This document shows positions 1 through 10,529 of a stretch of DNA of 64,000 bases, one piece after another. A program made the translations under genes and the position numbers. The notes beneath the pieces are model-generated. The model saw only the letters and a program-made list of their open reading frames with translations, did not search any database and was not told the DNA's origin. Each line of letters starts with the position of its first letter. The first letter of the stretch is position 1. Source of the stretch: Mantis religiosa (taxonomy: Eukaryota > Arthropoda > Insecta > Mantodea > Mantidae); the NCBI GenBank assembly GCA_030765055.1, contig CM060947.1, forward strand, positions 222,249,783 to 222,313,782, read 5' to 3'.

Positions 1-657
1 ATCGCACATTTGCACTAGAAGTATTTGAAAACTAGTCACTGGGTTATTTACTACTTTCTCTACGATTCCTGCATTCATTTCATCATCCCTTTCTCCCAAA
101 TTTCCTCCCTGGGGAACCATCGGACTTTTCCCTACGCTCTAGTTGTCTGCGCCTCATTGTGTGGCTATACATTTTGAAATAAGCTTCAGTAATGTTCTGA
201 CTCAATTTTCTGTTACGCCTGAAGGATTTGCCCTACAGTGAAGGGAATGTGAATTTCAGCTGCCGGCAATTTCATCCTTTTACGCACTCCTAATTTGCAC
301 ATATATCATACTCACATACACACACACGATATACCTATACATACATATCAGCGTCTCTTCTCTCCACAGCCTGATATCCTGGTCATCATCTTCATCGAGC
401 CAGAACTTTCAGAAGCCGCTTTGCAGTAGTTTCCGCGAGCTTGTTAGCGACAGTAGCTCAGTCAGTACAGTAGCTGTTATACCATTTTATAATTTATTCT
501 GATGGTTCCAAGAGCTCAAATAGTGTTAGTTGTGCTTATGTGTGTGGAACCGAACCGTATACACTCGGATTTCATACCAGAACTTCCATTTATACTGCAG
601 AGCTTTATGCAATATACATTTTACACGTACGGAGACGAAAGCTGGGGGACTGCTTAA
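1..657 (+). mobile_element. RNase H-bearing non-LTR retrotransposon fragment, copy 1
   Basis: The last ~160 bases read, from about 495, as the start of an RNase H domain: YSDGSK carries the first catalytic Asp and TAELYA the catalytic Glu. The frame then runs into the assembly gap at 658. The whole segment is almost identical to 45494-46182, where the domain continues into a cysteine-rich C-terminus, so this is the same I/Jockey-type non-LTR element. The first ~490 bases have many stops and are upstream sequence shared by the two copies. Compared with the second copy it lacks a 31-bp block near position 252 and differs at a handful of bases. The left edge is the window edge, so the element boundary is unknown. 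Confidence 0.7.
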
Positions 658-1657
658 NNNNNNNNNNNNNNNNNNNNNNNNNNNNNNNNNNNNNNNNNNN
701 NNNNNNNNNNNNNNNNNNNNNNNNNNNNNNNNNNNNNNNNNNNNNNNNNNNNNNNNNNNNNNNNNNNNNNNNNNNNNNNNNNNNNNNNNNNNNNNNNNNN
801 NNNNNNNNNNNNNNNNNNNNNNNNNNNNNNNNNNNNNNNNNNNNNNNNNNNNNNNNNNNNNNNNNNNNNNNNNNNNNNNNNNNNNNNNNNNNNNNNNNNN
901 NNNNNNNNNNNNNNNNNNNNNNNNNNNNNNNNNNNNNNNNNNNNNNNNNNNNNNNNNNNNNNNNNNNNNNNNNNNNNNNNNNNNNNNNNNNNNNNNNNNN
1001 NNNNNNNNNNNNNNNNNNNNNNNNNNNNNNNNNNNNNNNNNNNNNNNNNNNNNNNNNNNNNNNNNNNNNNNNNNNNNNNNNNNNNNNNNNNNNNNNNNNN
1101 NNNNNNNNNNNNNNNNNNNNNNNNNNNNNNNNNNNNNNNNNNNNNNNNNNNNNNNNNNNNNNNNNNNNNNNNNNNNNNNNNNNNNNNNNNNNNNNNNNNN
1201 NNNNNNNNNNNNNNNNNNNNNNNNNNNNNNNNNNNNNNNNNNNNNNNNNNNNNNNNNNNNNNNNNNNNNNNNNNNNNNNNNNNNNNNNNNNNNNNNNNNN
1301 NNNNNNNNNNNNNNNNNNNNNNNNNNNNNNNNNNNNNNNNNNNNNNNNNNNNNNNNNNNNNNNNNNNNNNNNNNNNNNNNNNNNNNNNNNNNNNNNNNNN
1401 NNNNNNNNNNNNNNNNNNNNNNNNNNNNNNNNNNNNNNNNNNNNNNNNNNNNNNNNNNNNNNNNNNNNNNNNNNNNNNNNNNNNNNNNNNNNNNNNNNNN
1501 NNNNNNNNNNNNNNNNNNNNNNNNNNNNNNNNNNNNNNNNNNNNNNNNNNNNNNNNNNNNNNNNNNNNNNNNNNNNNNNNNNNNNNNNNNNNNNNNNNNN
1601 NNNNNNNNNNNNNNNNNNNNNNNNNNNNNNNNNNNNNNNNNNNNNNNNNNNNNNNNN
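658..1657. other. Assembly gap, exactly 1000 N
   Basis: A continuous run of 1000 undetermined bases. The round size suggests a fixed placeholder rather than a measured gap. It follows the point at which the near-identical segment at 45494-46182 continues with the rest of its RNase H domain, so the missing sequence probably holds the remainder of that retrotransposon and the 3' end of the Tc1-like element that follows. Confidence 0.98.
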
Positions 1658-1702
1658 GAAGAGAGAACAGCTAGTATTTAGTTATTATCCTCTTTCTTTG
1701 AA

Positions 1703-2560
1703 TTACTGCTGATAATCGCTTGGGCATTGTCTATATGTATGTTGTTTAGTGACTGCAGAGTCCATATTTCTCAGTTCTGTTTGAAGAAGTTCTTTCAGAT
1801 GGTCGGTGCTTTTGATGTGATGCTTCCTCGCACGCTCCTCGAGTTCCTTCCAGATGTTCTCTATAGGATTTAGATCTGGAGATCGTGACGGTGTCTTCAA
1901 AGTGTGAGGAGTGTTGTACATGATTCAAAGCCTTAGAATTTCAGCGGAATGCTTCGGATCATTGTCCTGCTGGAAATAATAATGAAGCCCTAATCCCAGC
2001 TTCTCTGCACTCTCTTTAAGATTGTTTTCAAGAACCCTCTTGTATTCAAATTCGTCCATGATTCCATCTATAAACACCAGTCCTCAAAACAAGATGAAGC
2101 TATACAGCCCCATAACATCACACGACTGCCACCATGTGTCACTGTACTACCATGATCTTTGGTTCCCATTCTGACTTCAAGACGTCCATCTCTCTTGTTT
2201 AAGCAGAATTTGCTCTCGTCCGACCAGAGAAACGTATCCCAGAATTCTGATGGTTTCATCACATACTGTTTAGCAAATTCTATCCGCTTTTTCTTATTCA
2301 CCTAATTAACATATGGTTTCTTCCTATAAACGCGGGCATTGCACCCAGTAACATTTAAAACCCATTCAACTGTTCTGGTGTGAACCACAGTGACAAGGCC
2401 TCCTGTCCCTGGTGGTGAGTTTAGAAGGAGCACCACTTCTAGGTTTATTTACAACAGTATTTGTCTGTTTGAGGTGTTTAATAATGCAGAACACTATGGT
2501 TTTGCGTCTGTTAATGGTTTCGGAAGTTTCAGAGAGATTTCTTTTGATTTTACTTGTCTG
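1703..2560 (-). pseudogene. Tc1-like transposase pseudogene
   Basis: On the minus strand two conserved blocks of a Tc1-family DDE transposase are readable. The block at 2068-2301 contains FLWSDESKF (first catalytic Asp) and VMLWGCIA. The block at 1703-1921 contains SRSPDLNPIENIWKELEERA (catalytic Glu) and the C-terminal helix. Upstream, to about 2560, degraded N-terminal sequence (KSKEISLKLPK, then TTRDRR-like pieces in other frames) shows frameshifts and stops. The middle block with the second Asp is not readable in one frame. It is clearly inactive. The downstream terminal repeat would lie at or inside the gap. Confidence 0.85.
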
Positions 2561-2614
2561 TCACAATATTCCGCTCTGCCACCGCTGACTCCTTACCTTC
2601 AAGTCCCATATTAC

Positions 2615-2758
2615 CTGTGAGTTCACAATCGGCTGAATAACTTTGAGCACACTGTCTTGAGGCATAGCATAAACACACCTGCTATGTGGTAGGGGCGAGT
2701 AGGGTACGTCCAACCACCTTTCTCTCTGTTCGATTGGGTACGTTCGAATACTTAAGTC
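2615..2758 (-). CDS. Candidate orphan coding exon, function unknown
   Basis: A 144-base (48-codon) open minus-strand segment is bounded by splice-like signals. Upstream is a pyrimidine-rich tract ending in TTGGAG, and downstream is CAG followed by GTAATA. Both boundaries fall in phase 0. The peptide (starts DLSIRTYPIEQRERW, ends QPIVNSQ) is not low complexity and I recognise no family. It lies between a Tc1-like pseudogene and a SINE, so it could be a remnant of another transposon rather than a host exon. The acceptor is only moderately good. Confidence 0.25.
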
Positions 2759-2959
2759 CTCCAATAAGAGGGACAATAGAACAAATAAAGTACAGATTGT
2801 TTAATAAATACATGCAAAGTGATATTTTAAATATTGTTTCCGAGACACAAAAGGTTAATGTTTACAATTTTAACAATTCAACGTTGCCAAATAAATATCA
2901 CAGTATTTATAGTACGTGCAATGTTACATGTTATATTATTCGAATACTTCTGTGGGCCT

Positions 2960-3165
2960 CTGTAGGTGGGCGAAATGAATGATAGCAAAGACGACGATAA
3001 CGGGGAAATTGGTGGAACTCTTGCGGGGGATACAGAAGGATCCGGAGCAAATCCGTCTAGTGCCATGTTGTCCGCCACAAATCTCTACTTTGCGGTCCCT
3101 TGGGATCGAACCTGGGCCGCCTTGCAGAGAGCCAAGTGCTCTAACCACTAAGCCACGGCGCGGTC
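2960..3165 (-). repeat. tRNA-derived SINE, family A, divergent copy
   Basis: Read on the minus strand from 3165, it begins with the family A head: GCGCCGTGGCTTAGTGG (box A region), then GGTTCGATCCC (box B), then GACCGCAAAGT and GGACAACATGGC. The body after that matches the other family A copies only in patches, so this may be a separate subfamily or an old copy. It abuts the mariner remnant that starts at 3168. Confidence 0.75.
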
Positions 3166-3167
3166 AT

Positions 3168-4255
3168 GAAAATGTTCTTGCAATGATTATTACGACCTTC
3201 GACGTGGATTATCAAGACAAGAGTGCATCGATCAACAAACTTCCACATTTGGCGAGGAAGCTCCTTTCTTTGTCACAGTGAAACGCTGGTATAACGAATT
3301 TAATCATGGCCGCCGTTCACTCTGTGATGAAGTTCGTGAAGATCGTCCAAAATCAGTTATTGTGCCAGAAAAAATTGATGATGTGCAAAACCAGCAATGC
3401 AAGATCGTCATGTGACATATTGTGAGACTGAGGCAACCCTAGGCATTAGTTCCACCAAAGTATATGAAATATTTCATGATTATTTAGTCTTGAAACAGTT
3501 TTGCTCTCGTTGGATCCCACATAATTTGACGTAAACTCAAAAAGATGCTCCTGTCGATTGGTATACAAAATTGTTCAAGAAATACAATAACGATGCCTTA
3601 AAACGTGTATAAGATTGTAACGAATCATGGATCTATGCGTATGAGCCGGAACGTAAACAGCAGTCGATTGTATGGGTGTTTCAAGGTGAAGCAAATACAA
3701 CAAAAGTTGTTCGCACTCGAAGCGCTTCGAAGCAAATGATCGCCTGCTTTTTCAGCAAAACTTGTCATGTGGCAACTGTGGGTTTAGAGGAGCGAGAAAC
3801 AGTCAATGCCGAATGGTACACAACAATTTGCTTGTCGGAAGCCTTCGGTGAAGTATAGAAAAGCAACAGGAACCATAGGTTCGTTCTTTATCAAGGCAAT
3901 GCGGGCACACATACACATCTCGCCTAACAAAAGAATATTTGAAGCCTCAAAAGCTGGAATTGATGGGTCATCCGCTATCCAGCCCTGATATGGTACCCAA
4001 TAACTTCCTTTTGTTCCCAAACATCTAGAATAAATTGCGTGTAAAACGATTTTCGTCGGCCAAAGAAGCTTTCGGTGCTTTCAAACACAATGTTTTTGAA
4101 GTATCTCAAGAAGAATACAATAAATGGTTTGACAATTTGTTCAAAAGAATAAAAAATGTATTGATCATAAAGGAGAAAATTTGGAAAAAGAAAAGCATGT
4201 TTCAGTCAGAAATTAATTTGGTTTACTTTATTAGGCTCAAAATATAAATAGTTCC
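3168..4255 (+). pseudogene. Mariner-like transposase pseudogene (family M-A, copy 1)
   Basis: Broken frames follow a mariner transposase order. Near 3290 is VKRWYNEFN-like N-terminal DNA-binding sequence. DESWIYAYEPERKQQSI (first catalytic Asp) lies near 3625, RAHTHISP (degraded second Asp block) near 3905, SSPDMVPNNFLLFPN (third Asp position now Asn) near 3980, and a C-terminal FKHNVFEVSQEEYNKWFDN near 4090. Many stops and frameshifts make it dead. The same family recurs on the minus strand at 10530-12160. A SINE sits directly on its 5' side. Confidence 0.85.
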
Positions 4256-4767
4256 CCTTGTATTCCTCAGTCATTTATACAGTTTGTTCCTTATATTACG
4301 GGGTTATGGGCGTGAGTACGCGTACATGTTGTATGATCAGTGGTTATACTGCAGTATTTCGTTCTGAACTCCTCTGTTATTCGCTCATAAGTGATCAGTA
4401 ACGTGCTGTAAAATTCCAATCAATGATGTACCTCGACAGGGAACCTCAGATTGTATTTTTACATTTAAGATGTTGGAAAAGTTCAAATGTTCTCATAGTA
4501 GCGGAGATAAAACTTTGGGCAATAGCAGATTGAATGCTCATTTTTAACCAACAATGAAACATATTGATATTGGCATGACATCATTTGTTTATTTTTATCA
4601 GTATATATTTTGAATGTCATAAATCTATGTATAAATTAAATTTGTTAGTTGCTTGCTTTCTGGCTGTGTTAGAATATTGACGCAGCAATGTTATTACAAC
4701 GTTTATACCAATGTTAATTTAAGTATTAAATATAAATCTCTAATATACTGTATTATGAAAGATGTTA
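4256..4767. other. AT-rich spacer, nothing recognised
   Basis: No coding pattern, repeat head or inverted-repeat structure was recognised here. Confidence 0.6.
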
Positions 4768-5390
4768 ATAGTGGAAATAATGATATCTTCCACACTAGCC
4801 GTGTGTTGGCTAAAGTTTGAATGAGTAGAGCCAGACTGAAAAATTTAATGCCATAGCCGTCATTTGAACCATGGATCTCCCGCTCTCCATGCGATTGCTC
4901 TAATCAACTGGCCAACATGCAGACATGTCATTAAATTCTCCAACTGATTCGTGTGTTTTCCGGTAGGCCACTTTCTCATATCCTATGAAATACGAGGCCG
5001 CGCCGTGGCTCAGTAGTTAGACCGCTTGGCTCTCACCAAGGCGGACCGGGTTCGATCCCAGGTGACCGCAAAGTGAGATTGGTGGTGGACAACACGGCGC
5101 TGGGGCAGGTTTTCTCCGGGACCTCCGGTTTCCCCCCACCGGTGCTCAATCTTCATCTCATGCATCAACAGTGTCACCGCCTGCGGTGCCGTATGTAGTA
5201 AAAGCGGGCGTTAAACACTACACACACACACCTATGAAATACGCTCCTTTTGTGGCGACTTACTATGCTGCAAGTACTTAGTCCCAGGCTTCATACTTAC
5301 CACTATGTTAATCACGTAAATTGTTGGAAATAATAATTTGTTCCACATTAGCAGTGTGTAGGCTAAAATTATTAATGATGTAATTTATAA
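4768..5390 (-). repeat. Foldback-ended tRNA-like repeat (copy 1), split by a SINE
   Basis: The body matches the reverse complement of 59735-60085, including the blocks TTAAATTCTCCAACTGA and AGCCAGACT. On the minus strand it holds a tRNA-like core (TTGATTAGAGCA as box A-like, ATGGTTCAAATG as box B-like). At each end sits a module with CACACTAGCCGTGTG or a near variant, a short near-palindrome preceded by GGAAATAAT. A family A SINE is inserted at 4994. The family name is unknown to me. Confidence 0.6.
4994..5230 (+). repeat. tRNA-derived SINE, family A, with 13-bp target duplication
   Basis: This is a full copy. The head GCCGCGCCGTGGCTCAG carries box A, GGGTTCGATCCC is box B, then comes the non-tRNA body (GACCGCAAAGTGAGATT, GACAACACGGCGCTGG, CACCGGTGCTC, CGCCTGCGGTGCCGTATG) and a short CA-rich 3' tail. 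The 13-bp target duplication CCTATGAAATACG occurs at 4982-4994 and 5231-5243. That is typical of LINE-mobilised insertion and shows that the foldback repeat was there first. Confidence 0.93.
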
Positions 5391-7040
5391 AGGTCTAATA
5401 TGTATACATACTTAACTTTGTACTCAGTCCTGGAAAATAAAGCATCATAAAATATTTTATTCTCAACGAAATCTATCTTTTAGAGCATTAAGGTTATGTC
5501 TAACTGCTATGATGTATTAGCTATTTAGGAGGCATCCAACGAAAATGACTTCTGAGAACATTCCAGAGAATTTAAGGTATAAGGTTCATGAAATTACTTT
5601 AACTTTGGCTGAAGTTCCACATGTGTACGATATTTCATAATAAAAAATGTATTATATATTCTCCGCTTCATTCTTCTTTGGCATAACTGGTATATTAAAC
5701 ATGTTTATAAAATATTAGTATTTCGTTAAAGCATATATATGGTTATGTAATAGTTATTCTCTTTTTATAGATACACCATTTTCGAGTCATCAATTGGTCT
5801 TACAAAGAAAATAGAACATTTCTGTCCTCTCAGTGCATCTATAAGAAATAGGTAATAAAACATTTTAAGTGTTTATCTCTATAAATTTGAAGCAGATGGA
5901 AGAAATAGTTTTTGAGTATAATTTGTGCAAGAGGGGTCGACATAGTCACGTGAGTGAAACACATAAGAATGTTATAATAGTTATGTTACATATTTTCGAA
6001 TTAACACAAGATTGCATTTATTCTAGTTGTCACAACACCCACGGGATAGCAGCACTTAGCATAGCGGTACCATTTACACCTATAGGATAAACCCAGAACT
6101 CCGTTACGAAAGTCTTGCTTCCGGACACGAGATGTCAGTACACAGTGCTTGTGACCTGCCATCTAGCGGCCTTCGTATGTGTTATACAGATACAAGAAAC
6201 TCCTGCTATCTAGTGGTCCTTTTTATGTATTAGTTTCCAGTAACCCTCTTGAATTATTAATCTATTTTTATTTCTTGAACCTGTCCTACCACATATGTAA
6301 TTGACTTCCATGTGAAATTTGACAGTCTTGTTCCCTATATTTCTTTATAAGCCTATTATAATTATTCCGGTAACAACGAAAATGAACTAATAAGTGAAAC
6401 CTCAGACTACTAAGCGAAATATTAGCATGATTGTAAAAATATTACCAAATCATTTGAAACTTGAAATCCCTAGTTTTGTTCCTTTCTTATACAATACGAA
6501 ATGAGGTTTCAGTATACAGCATTGTGACACTACATAATGAAATTTTTAATTTAGCTCCTCAGATATGAATTTCCTATTATTATTTTACTTCCCTGCTGCG
6601 GTTTGAAAAACTGACGCTCAAAATGTAAACATTTTATAGTTTATTACAAAACCCTTAACAGTATATCAATAAATTTTATGGGTTTTAATTTTACTATCCT
6701 GTTGGCTTATTTCAAAATTTGTTTAAATATCTACCTATAATATAATACTTCAGTTGTTGTTTGCAAACCTGTATATTCAATAAGAACACTATTGTTTAAA
6801 CATTACCTAAACAAATCAAATAAGCAACGTTTGTTATCCTTATATAAAAATATGTATGGAATTTAACTCATGAATACCAAAAAAATATATCGAGTGGATG
6901 AATTTATAGCCAGGAGTGCCCAAAAAAAATGAAAATCTGAAAAAGAAAGTTGATTTTAGGTCTGCTTTTAGCATTTAGTGGATCTATTTACCATACTTAA
7001 TTACTTTCTGATTTTTCACAAATAATTAAACTGATACACA
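5391..7040. other. AT-rich intergenic sequence, nothing recognised
   Basis: No transposase, reverse transcriptase or exon-like segment was recognised. Near 6160-6230 a short imperfect duplication, CATCTAGCGG and CTATCTAGTGG, lies about 50 bases apart. Confidence 0.5.
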
Positions 7041-7144
7041 AGTATAAACTTGAAAGAAGCGTAGGGACGGTGAAGCACAAATTAGTACAAAAGTGAATCG
7101 AGAAGATATTGACACATTGCTTCACTCACACTGTTTATTCTAAG

Positions 7145-7178
7145 GACATGTTTCAAGAGCTCTTGCTCTTATCATCAG
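7145..7178 (-). ncRNA. Hammerhead ribozyme-like motif of a Penelope-like element
   Basis: On the minus strand the order is CTGATGA, then T, a 6-bp stem AAGAGC/GCTCTT with loop AAGA, then GAAACATGTC. This matches the hammerhead core CUGAUGA - stem II - GAAA - very short stem III - UC cleavage site, as described for minimal hammerheads in Penelope-like elements. I cannot form a convincing stem I from the immediate flanks, so self-cleavage may be weak, dimer-dependent or lost. It lies directly downstream of the GIY-YIG remnant in the same orientation. Confidence 0.6.
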
Positions 7179-7632
7179 TTGATACTCGATTAGTGTAAGT
7201 TGTAGTGGTTTCCTCTTTCTCCGTATTGTCAATAGATGGCGTGATGTACTTGTCAAAGATGTCCGGTGGTGGAGTTTCAAAATTCATGACTCTATGACGA
7301 TTTTTGTTCATGAAGATTTTTTCCCATACGGAAAGGTCTATGGGGTGATTAACGTGTTTTATTAGAGATGTTTCCAAGTTGATGTCATGTCTAGTATTCA
7401 AAAATGAAAAGCCACTGCTGATTTTTCTGTTTCAACATTTTTAATGTTTCTTATATGTTCTTTAGTTCTGATGTTAATGTTTCTTTTTGGTTTTCCTATA
7501 TACATTTTAGGGCAAGTTTCACATTTGATCTCATAGATTCCTGGTTTTTCTTTGGTAGTGATTGAATTTTTGGGAGGGCCTTTTAACAAATTTCTGATAT
7601 TAAACCTATTTTGAGGTGCAAGAGTTATGTTG
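7145..7632 (-). pseudogene. Penelope-like element remnant, GIY-YIG endonuclease region
   Basis: On the minus strand, from about 7632, the sequence reads TLAPQNRFNIRNLLKGPP, then a GIY-YIG-type endonuclease core: GIYEIKCETCPKMYIGKPKR followed by IRTKEHI. The CETCPKMYIG spacing with two Cys is typical of Penelope-like retroelements, which carry GIY-YIG after the reverse transcriptase. One frameshift near 7400 separates this from the C-terminal tail (NTRHDINLETSLIKHV, then VWEKIFMNKNRHRVMNFE). The reverse transcriptase part is missing upstream. A hammerhead-ribozyme-like motif follows directly. Confidence 0.8.
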
Positions 7633-7991
7633 TGTTAACACATATATGTATATGTCACTGTAGTTGCTAGCTTTACTATAACGTACGAATAGTATAATTT
7701 TAAAGCTCCTCTTCTCTACTTCATCTTCTTCCTTGGAAGTCTGTTTTACTTTGTTTTTGGACCGCGCAAGTCAATGTCACAGTAATATAAAGAGGACCGT
7801 GTTTTATTTAAGGTTTGAATTGTCTTTTTATATGAAAGAGATCAAATCGTGGAAATACCATCTACCAATTCAGTTTTTATTTTTTACTAGTATTTATTAT
7901 GGAGTACAACGGGGAAGAAGACGCACTTTTCTATATGTGAAATTAAAATGGTAAATTTGGAAAGGTTCAATAGAGATTAAACACGTAACTA

Positions 7992-9413
7992 CACTCCTGG
8001 AAATGGAAATAAGAACACATTGACGCCGGTATGTCAGACCCACCATACTTGCTCCGGACACTGCGAGAGGGCTGTACAACCAATGATCACACGCACGGCA
8101 CAGCGGACACACCAGGAACCGCGGTGTTGGCCATTGAATGCCGCTAGCTGCGCAGCGTTTGGGCACCACCACCGTCAGTGTCAGCCAGTTTGCCGTGGCA
8201 TACGGAGCTCCATCGCAGTCTTTAACACTGTTAGCATGCCGCGACAGCGTGGACGTGAACCGTATGTGCAGTTGACAGACTTTGAGCGAGGGCGTATAGT
8301 GGGCATGTGGGAGGCCGGGTGGACGTACCGCCAAATTGCTCAACACGTGGGGTGTGAGGTCTCCCCGGTACATCGATGTTGTCGCCAGTGGTCAGTGGAA
8401 GGTGAACGTGCCCGTCGACCTGGGACCGGACCGCAGCGACGCACGGATGCACGCCAAGACCGTCGGATCCTACGCAGTGCCGTAGGGGACCGCACAGCCA
8501 CTTTCCAGCAAATTAGGGACACTGCTGCTCCTGGGGTATCGGCGAGGACCATTCGCAACCGTCTCCATGAAGCTGGGCTACGGTCCCGCGCACCATTAGG
8601 CCGTCTTCCGCTCACGCCCCAACATCATGCAGCCCGGCTCCAGTGGTGTCGCGACAGGCGTGAATGGTGGGACGAACGGAGACGTGTCGTCTTCAGCGAT
8701 GAGAGTCGCTTCTGCCTTGGTGCCAATGATGGTCGTATGCGTGTTTGGCGCCGTGCAGGTGAGCGTCACAATCAGGACTGCATACGACCGAGGCACTCAG
8801 GGCCAATACCCGGTATCATGGTGTGGGGAGCGATCTCCTACACTGGCCGTACACCTCTGGTGATCGTCGAGGGGACACTGAATAGTGCACGGTACATCCA
8901 AACCGTCATCGAACCCATCGTTCTACCATTCCTAGACCGGCAAGGGAACTTGCTGTTCCAACAGGACAATGCACGTCCGCATGTATCCCGTGCCACCCAA
9001 CGTGCTCTAGAAGGTGTAAGTCAACTACCCTGGCCAGCAAGATCTCCGGATCTGTCCCCCAATGAGCATGTTTAGGACTGGATGAAACGTCGTCTCACGC
9101 GGTCTGCACGTCCAGCACGAACGCTGGTCCAACTGAGGCGCCAGCTGGAAATGGCATGGCAAGCCGTTCCACAGGACTACATCCAGCATCTCTACGAACG
9201 TCTCCATGGGAGAATAGCAGCCTGCATTGCTGAGAAAGGTGGATATACACGGTACTAGTGCCGACATTGTGCATGCTCTGTTGCTTGTGTCTATGTGCCT
9301 ATGGTTCTGTCAGTGTGATCATGTGATGTATCTGACCCCAGGAATGTGTCAATAAAGTTTCCTCTTCCTGGGACAATGAATTCACGGTGTTCTTATTTCA
9401 ATTTCCAGGAGTG
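7992..9413 (+). mobile_element. Nearly intact Tc1-like DNA transposon
   Basis: The 1422-bp element has terminal inverted repeats starting CACTCCTGGAAATGGAAATA and ending in the reverse complement, with one mismatch (ATTTCAATTTCCAGGAGTG) in the outer ~26 bases. It is flanked by the TA target duplication at 7990-7991 and 9414-9415. It is markedly more GC-rich than its surroundings and carries one long transposase frame broken by a single stop. Good terminal repeats and little decay suggest recent activity compared with the other DNA transposons here. Confidence 0.95.
8236..9258 (+). pseudogene. Tc1-like transposase with one premature stop
   Basis: The start ATG at 8236 begins MPRQRGREPYVQLTDFERGR. 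Helix-turn-helix DNA-binding regions follow (EAGWTYRQIAQHVGCEV, then a second around SARTIRNRLHEAGL). The DDE catalytic domain has VVFSDESRF (Asp155), FQQDNARPH (Asp244) and SPDLSPNEHV (Glu277). By my count 32 residues separate the second Asp and the Glu. A TAG at 9073-9075 replaces the Trp normally found after EHV. The frame otherwise stays open to 9258 through the C-terminal tail. An upstream in-frame extension back to 8020 lies in the terminal region and is unlikely to be translated. As it stands the product would be truncated just after the catalytic Glu. Confidence 0.92.
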
Positions 9414-9638
9414 TATAACAATACCTGTTTTTAATTGAACACACATGTACACAAAGAGTACAATACTTCTTTAAATATATTTGTTTAAATGTTGGTCTTA
9501 TAGAAGACAAAGTATTATATTATACCCCAAAATCAGCGGAAGCAACGAAAACGCGAAATCAAGAAATGGAGAAAGAGTTAGAGAGGGAGGATGGGAGAGA
9601 AGGGGGAAGGAAGGAAGAAAAGCAGAAATCCATCCCAA

Positions 9639-10235
9639 CCGAGCGGGGTGGCACTGGCGGTATCATCTGTGGCTGGCATTCGGGAGGTCCGGGTTCGATT
9701 CAGGTGGCCATGGCTTTTATTGGGAGGCTTTCCCGGGTCACTAGGCGAATGGCGGGTAGGTTAATTACATCTCCCGAATTTCCTGTCCCTCCATTTCGTC
9801 TCCGTTTTCATCTTAATTCATCTCTCATCTAGTGGTTTCTTTCATGGTAGAAGTGTCGGCGGGAGTCTTGGCGGTGCTTGGCGGGATAATATGCTCTGAG
9901 GATCACTTTCTCTTCCGCGGGACGGACCCCGGTCTCTGAGCGGGCCTAGTGGGTAGATTCAGGAACGTGGCTGGCGGGATGCCGGTTGTGCAAGCCTGCC
10001 TGTAGTTTTCCTTGCTGTAAAGGGAGGAAGCTACGGTCTCCTAACGGGTCTCGTGAATGTTTCGGAGCCACCCGGGGAGTTCTGTCTGTAAAGTGAAGGG
10101 ACCCTGCCCTCTGTACTTGGTGGCTCCTTGGGGTTGGCCACCCCTATTTCCTTCTCAGCTCATACTCGCTACCGAGGGTGCCTCATTTGGGACATAGCTG
10201 TGTTCGAGATGCCGAAATCCCACCAAAAAGTCCTA
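9639..10235 (+). repeat. Long GC-rich SINE-like element (family C)
   Basis: The GC-rich ~600-bp block begins CCGAGCGGGGTGGC. A tRNA-like head has box B-like GGGTTCGATTCAG at about 9690. The body is rich in CGGG/GGCGG motifs with no open reading frame. Imperfect flanking repeats (CCATCCCAA at 9630-9638, CTATCCCAA at 10237-10245) suggest a target duplication of about 10 bp. The 3' part contains CCACCAAAAAG. Only one copy is in the window, so the limits are approximate. Confidence 0.6.
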
Positions 10236-10529
10236 TCTATCCCAAGCAAGTTGTTATACAATATTTTTAAATATAACAATTTTTATTATAATAGTATGCT
10301 TAAGATGCTCTTGTAACAGTAAAATGTGGTTAAAATATTTACGTAGTTACATCTGTTAGTAAAGGAAAGGATGACAGAAATAAGGAAATTCCCATAATGA
10401 ATAGAATGTGTTTTCAATGTTAGAATATAGAAAAGTTTTTAATAGAGTCAAAAAAGTAACGTGCAAGCATGAAGGTAGGAGATTAAATCTATCACTAAGC
10501 AACGGCAGAATATGATGTACGAGAGACAT

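Noticed and set aside
658..1657. Two long apparent open frames spanning the gap
   Set aside because: They consist almost entirely of undetermined bases; only the short RNase H piece before 657 is real.
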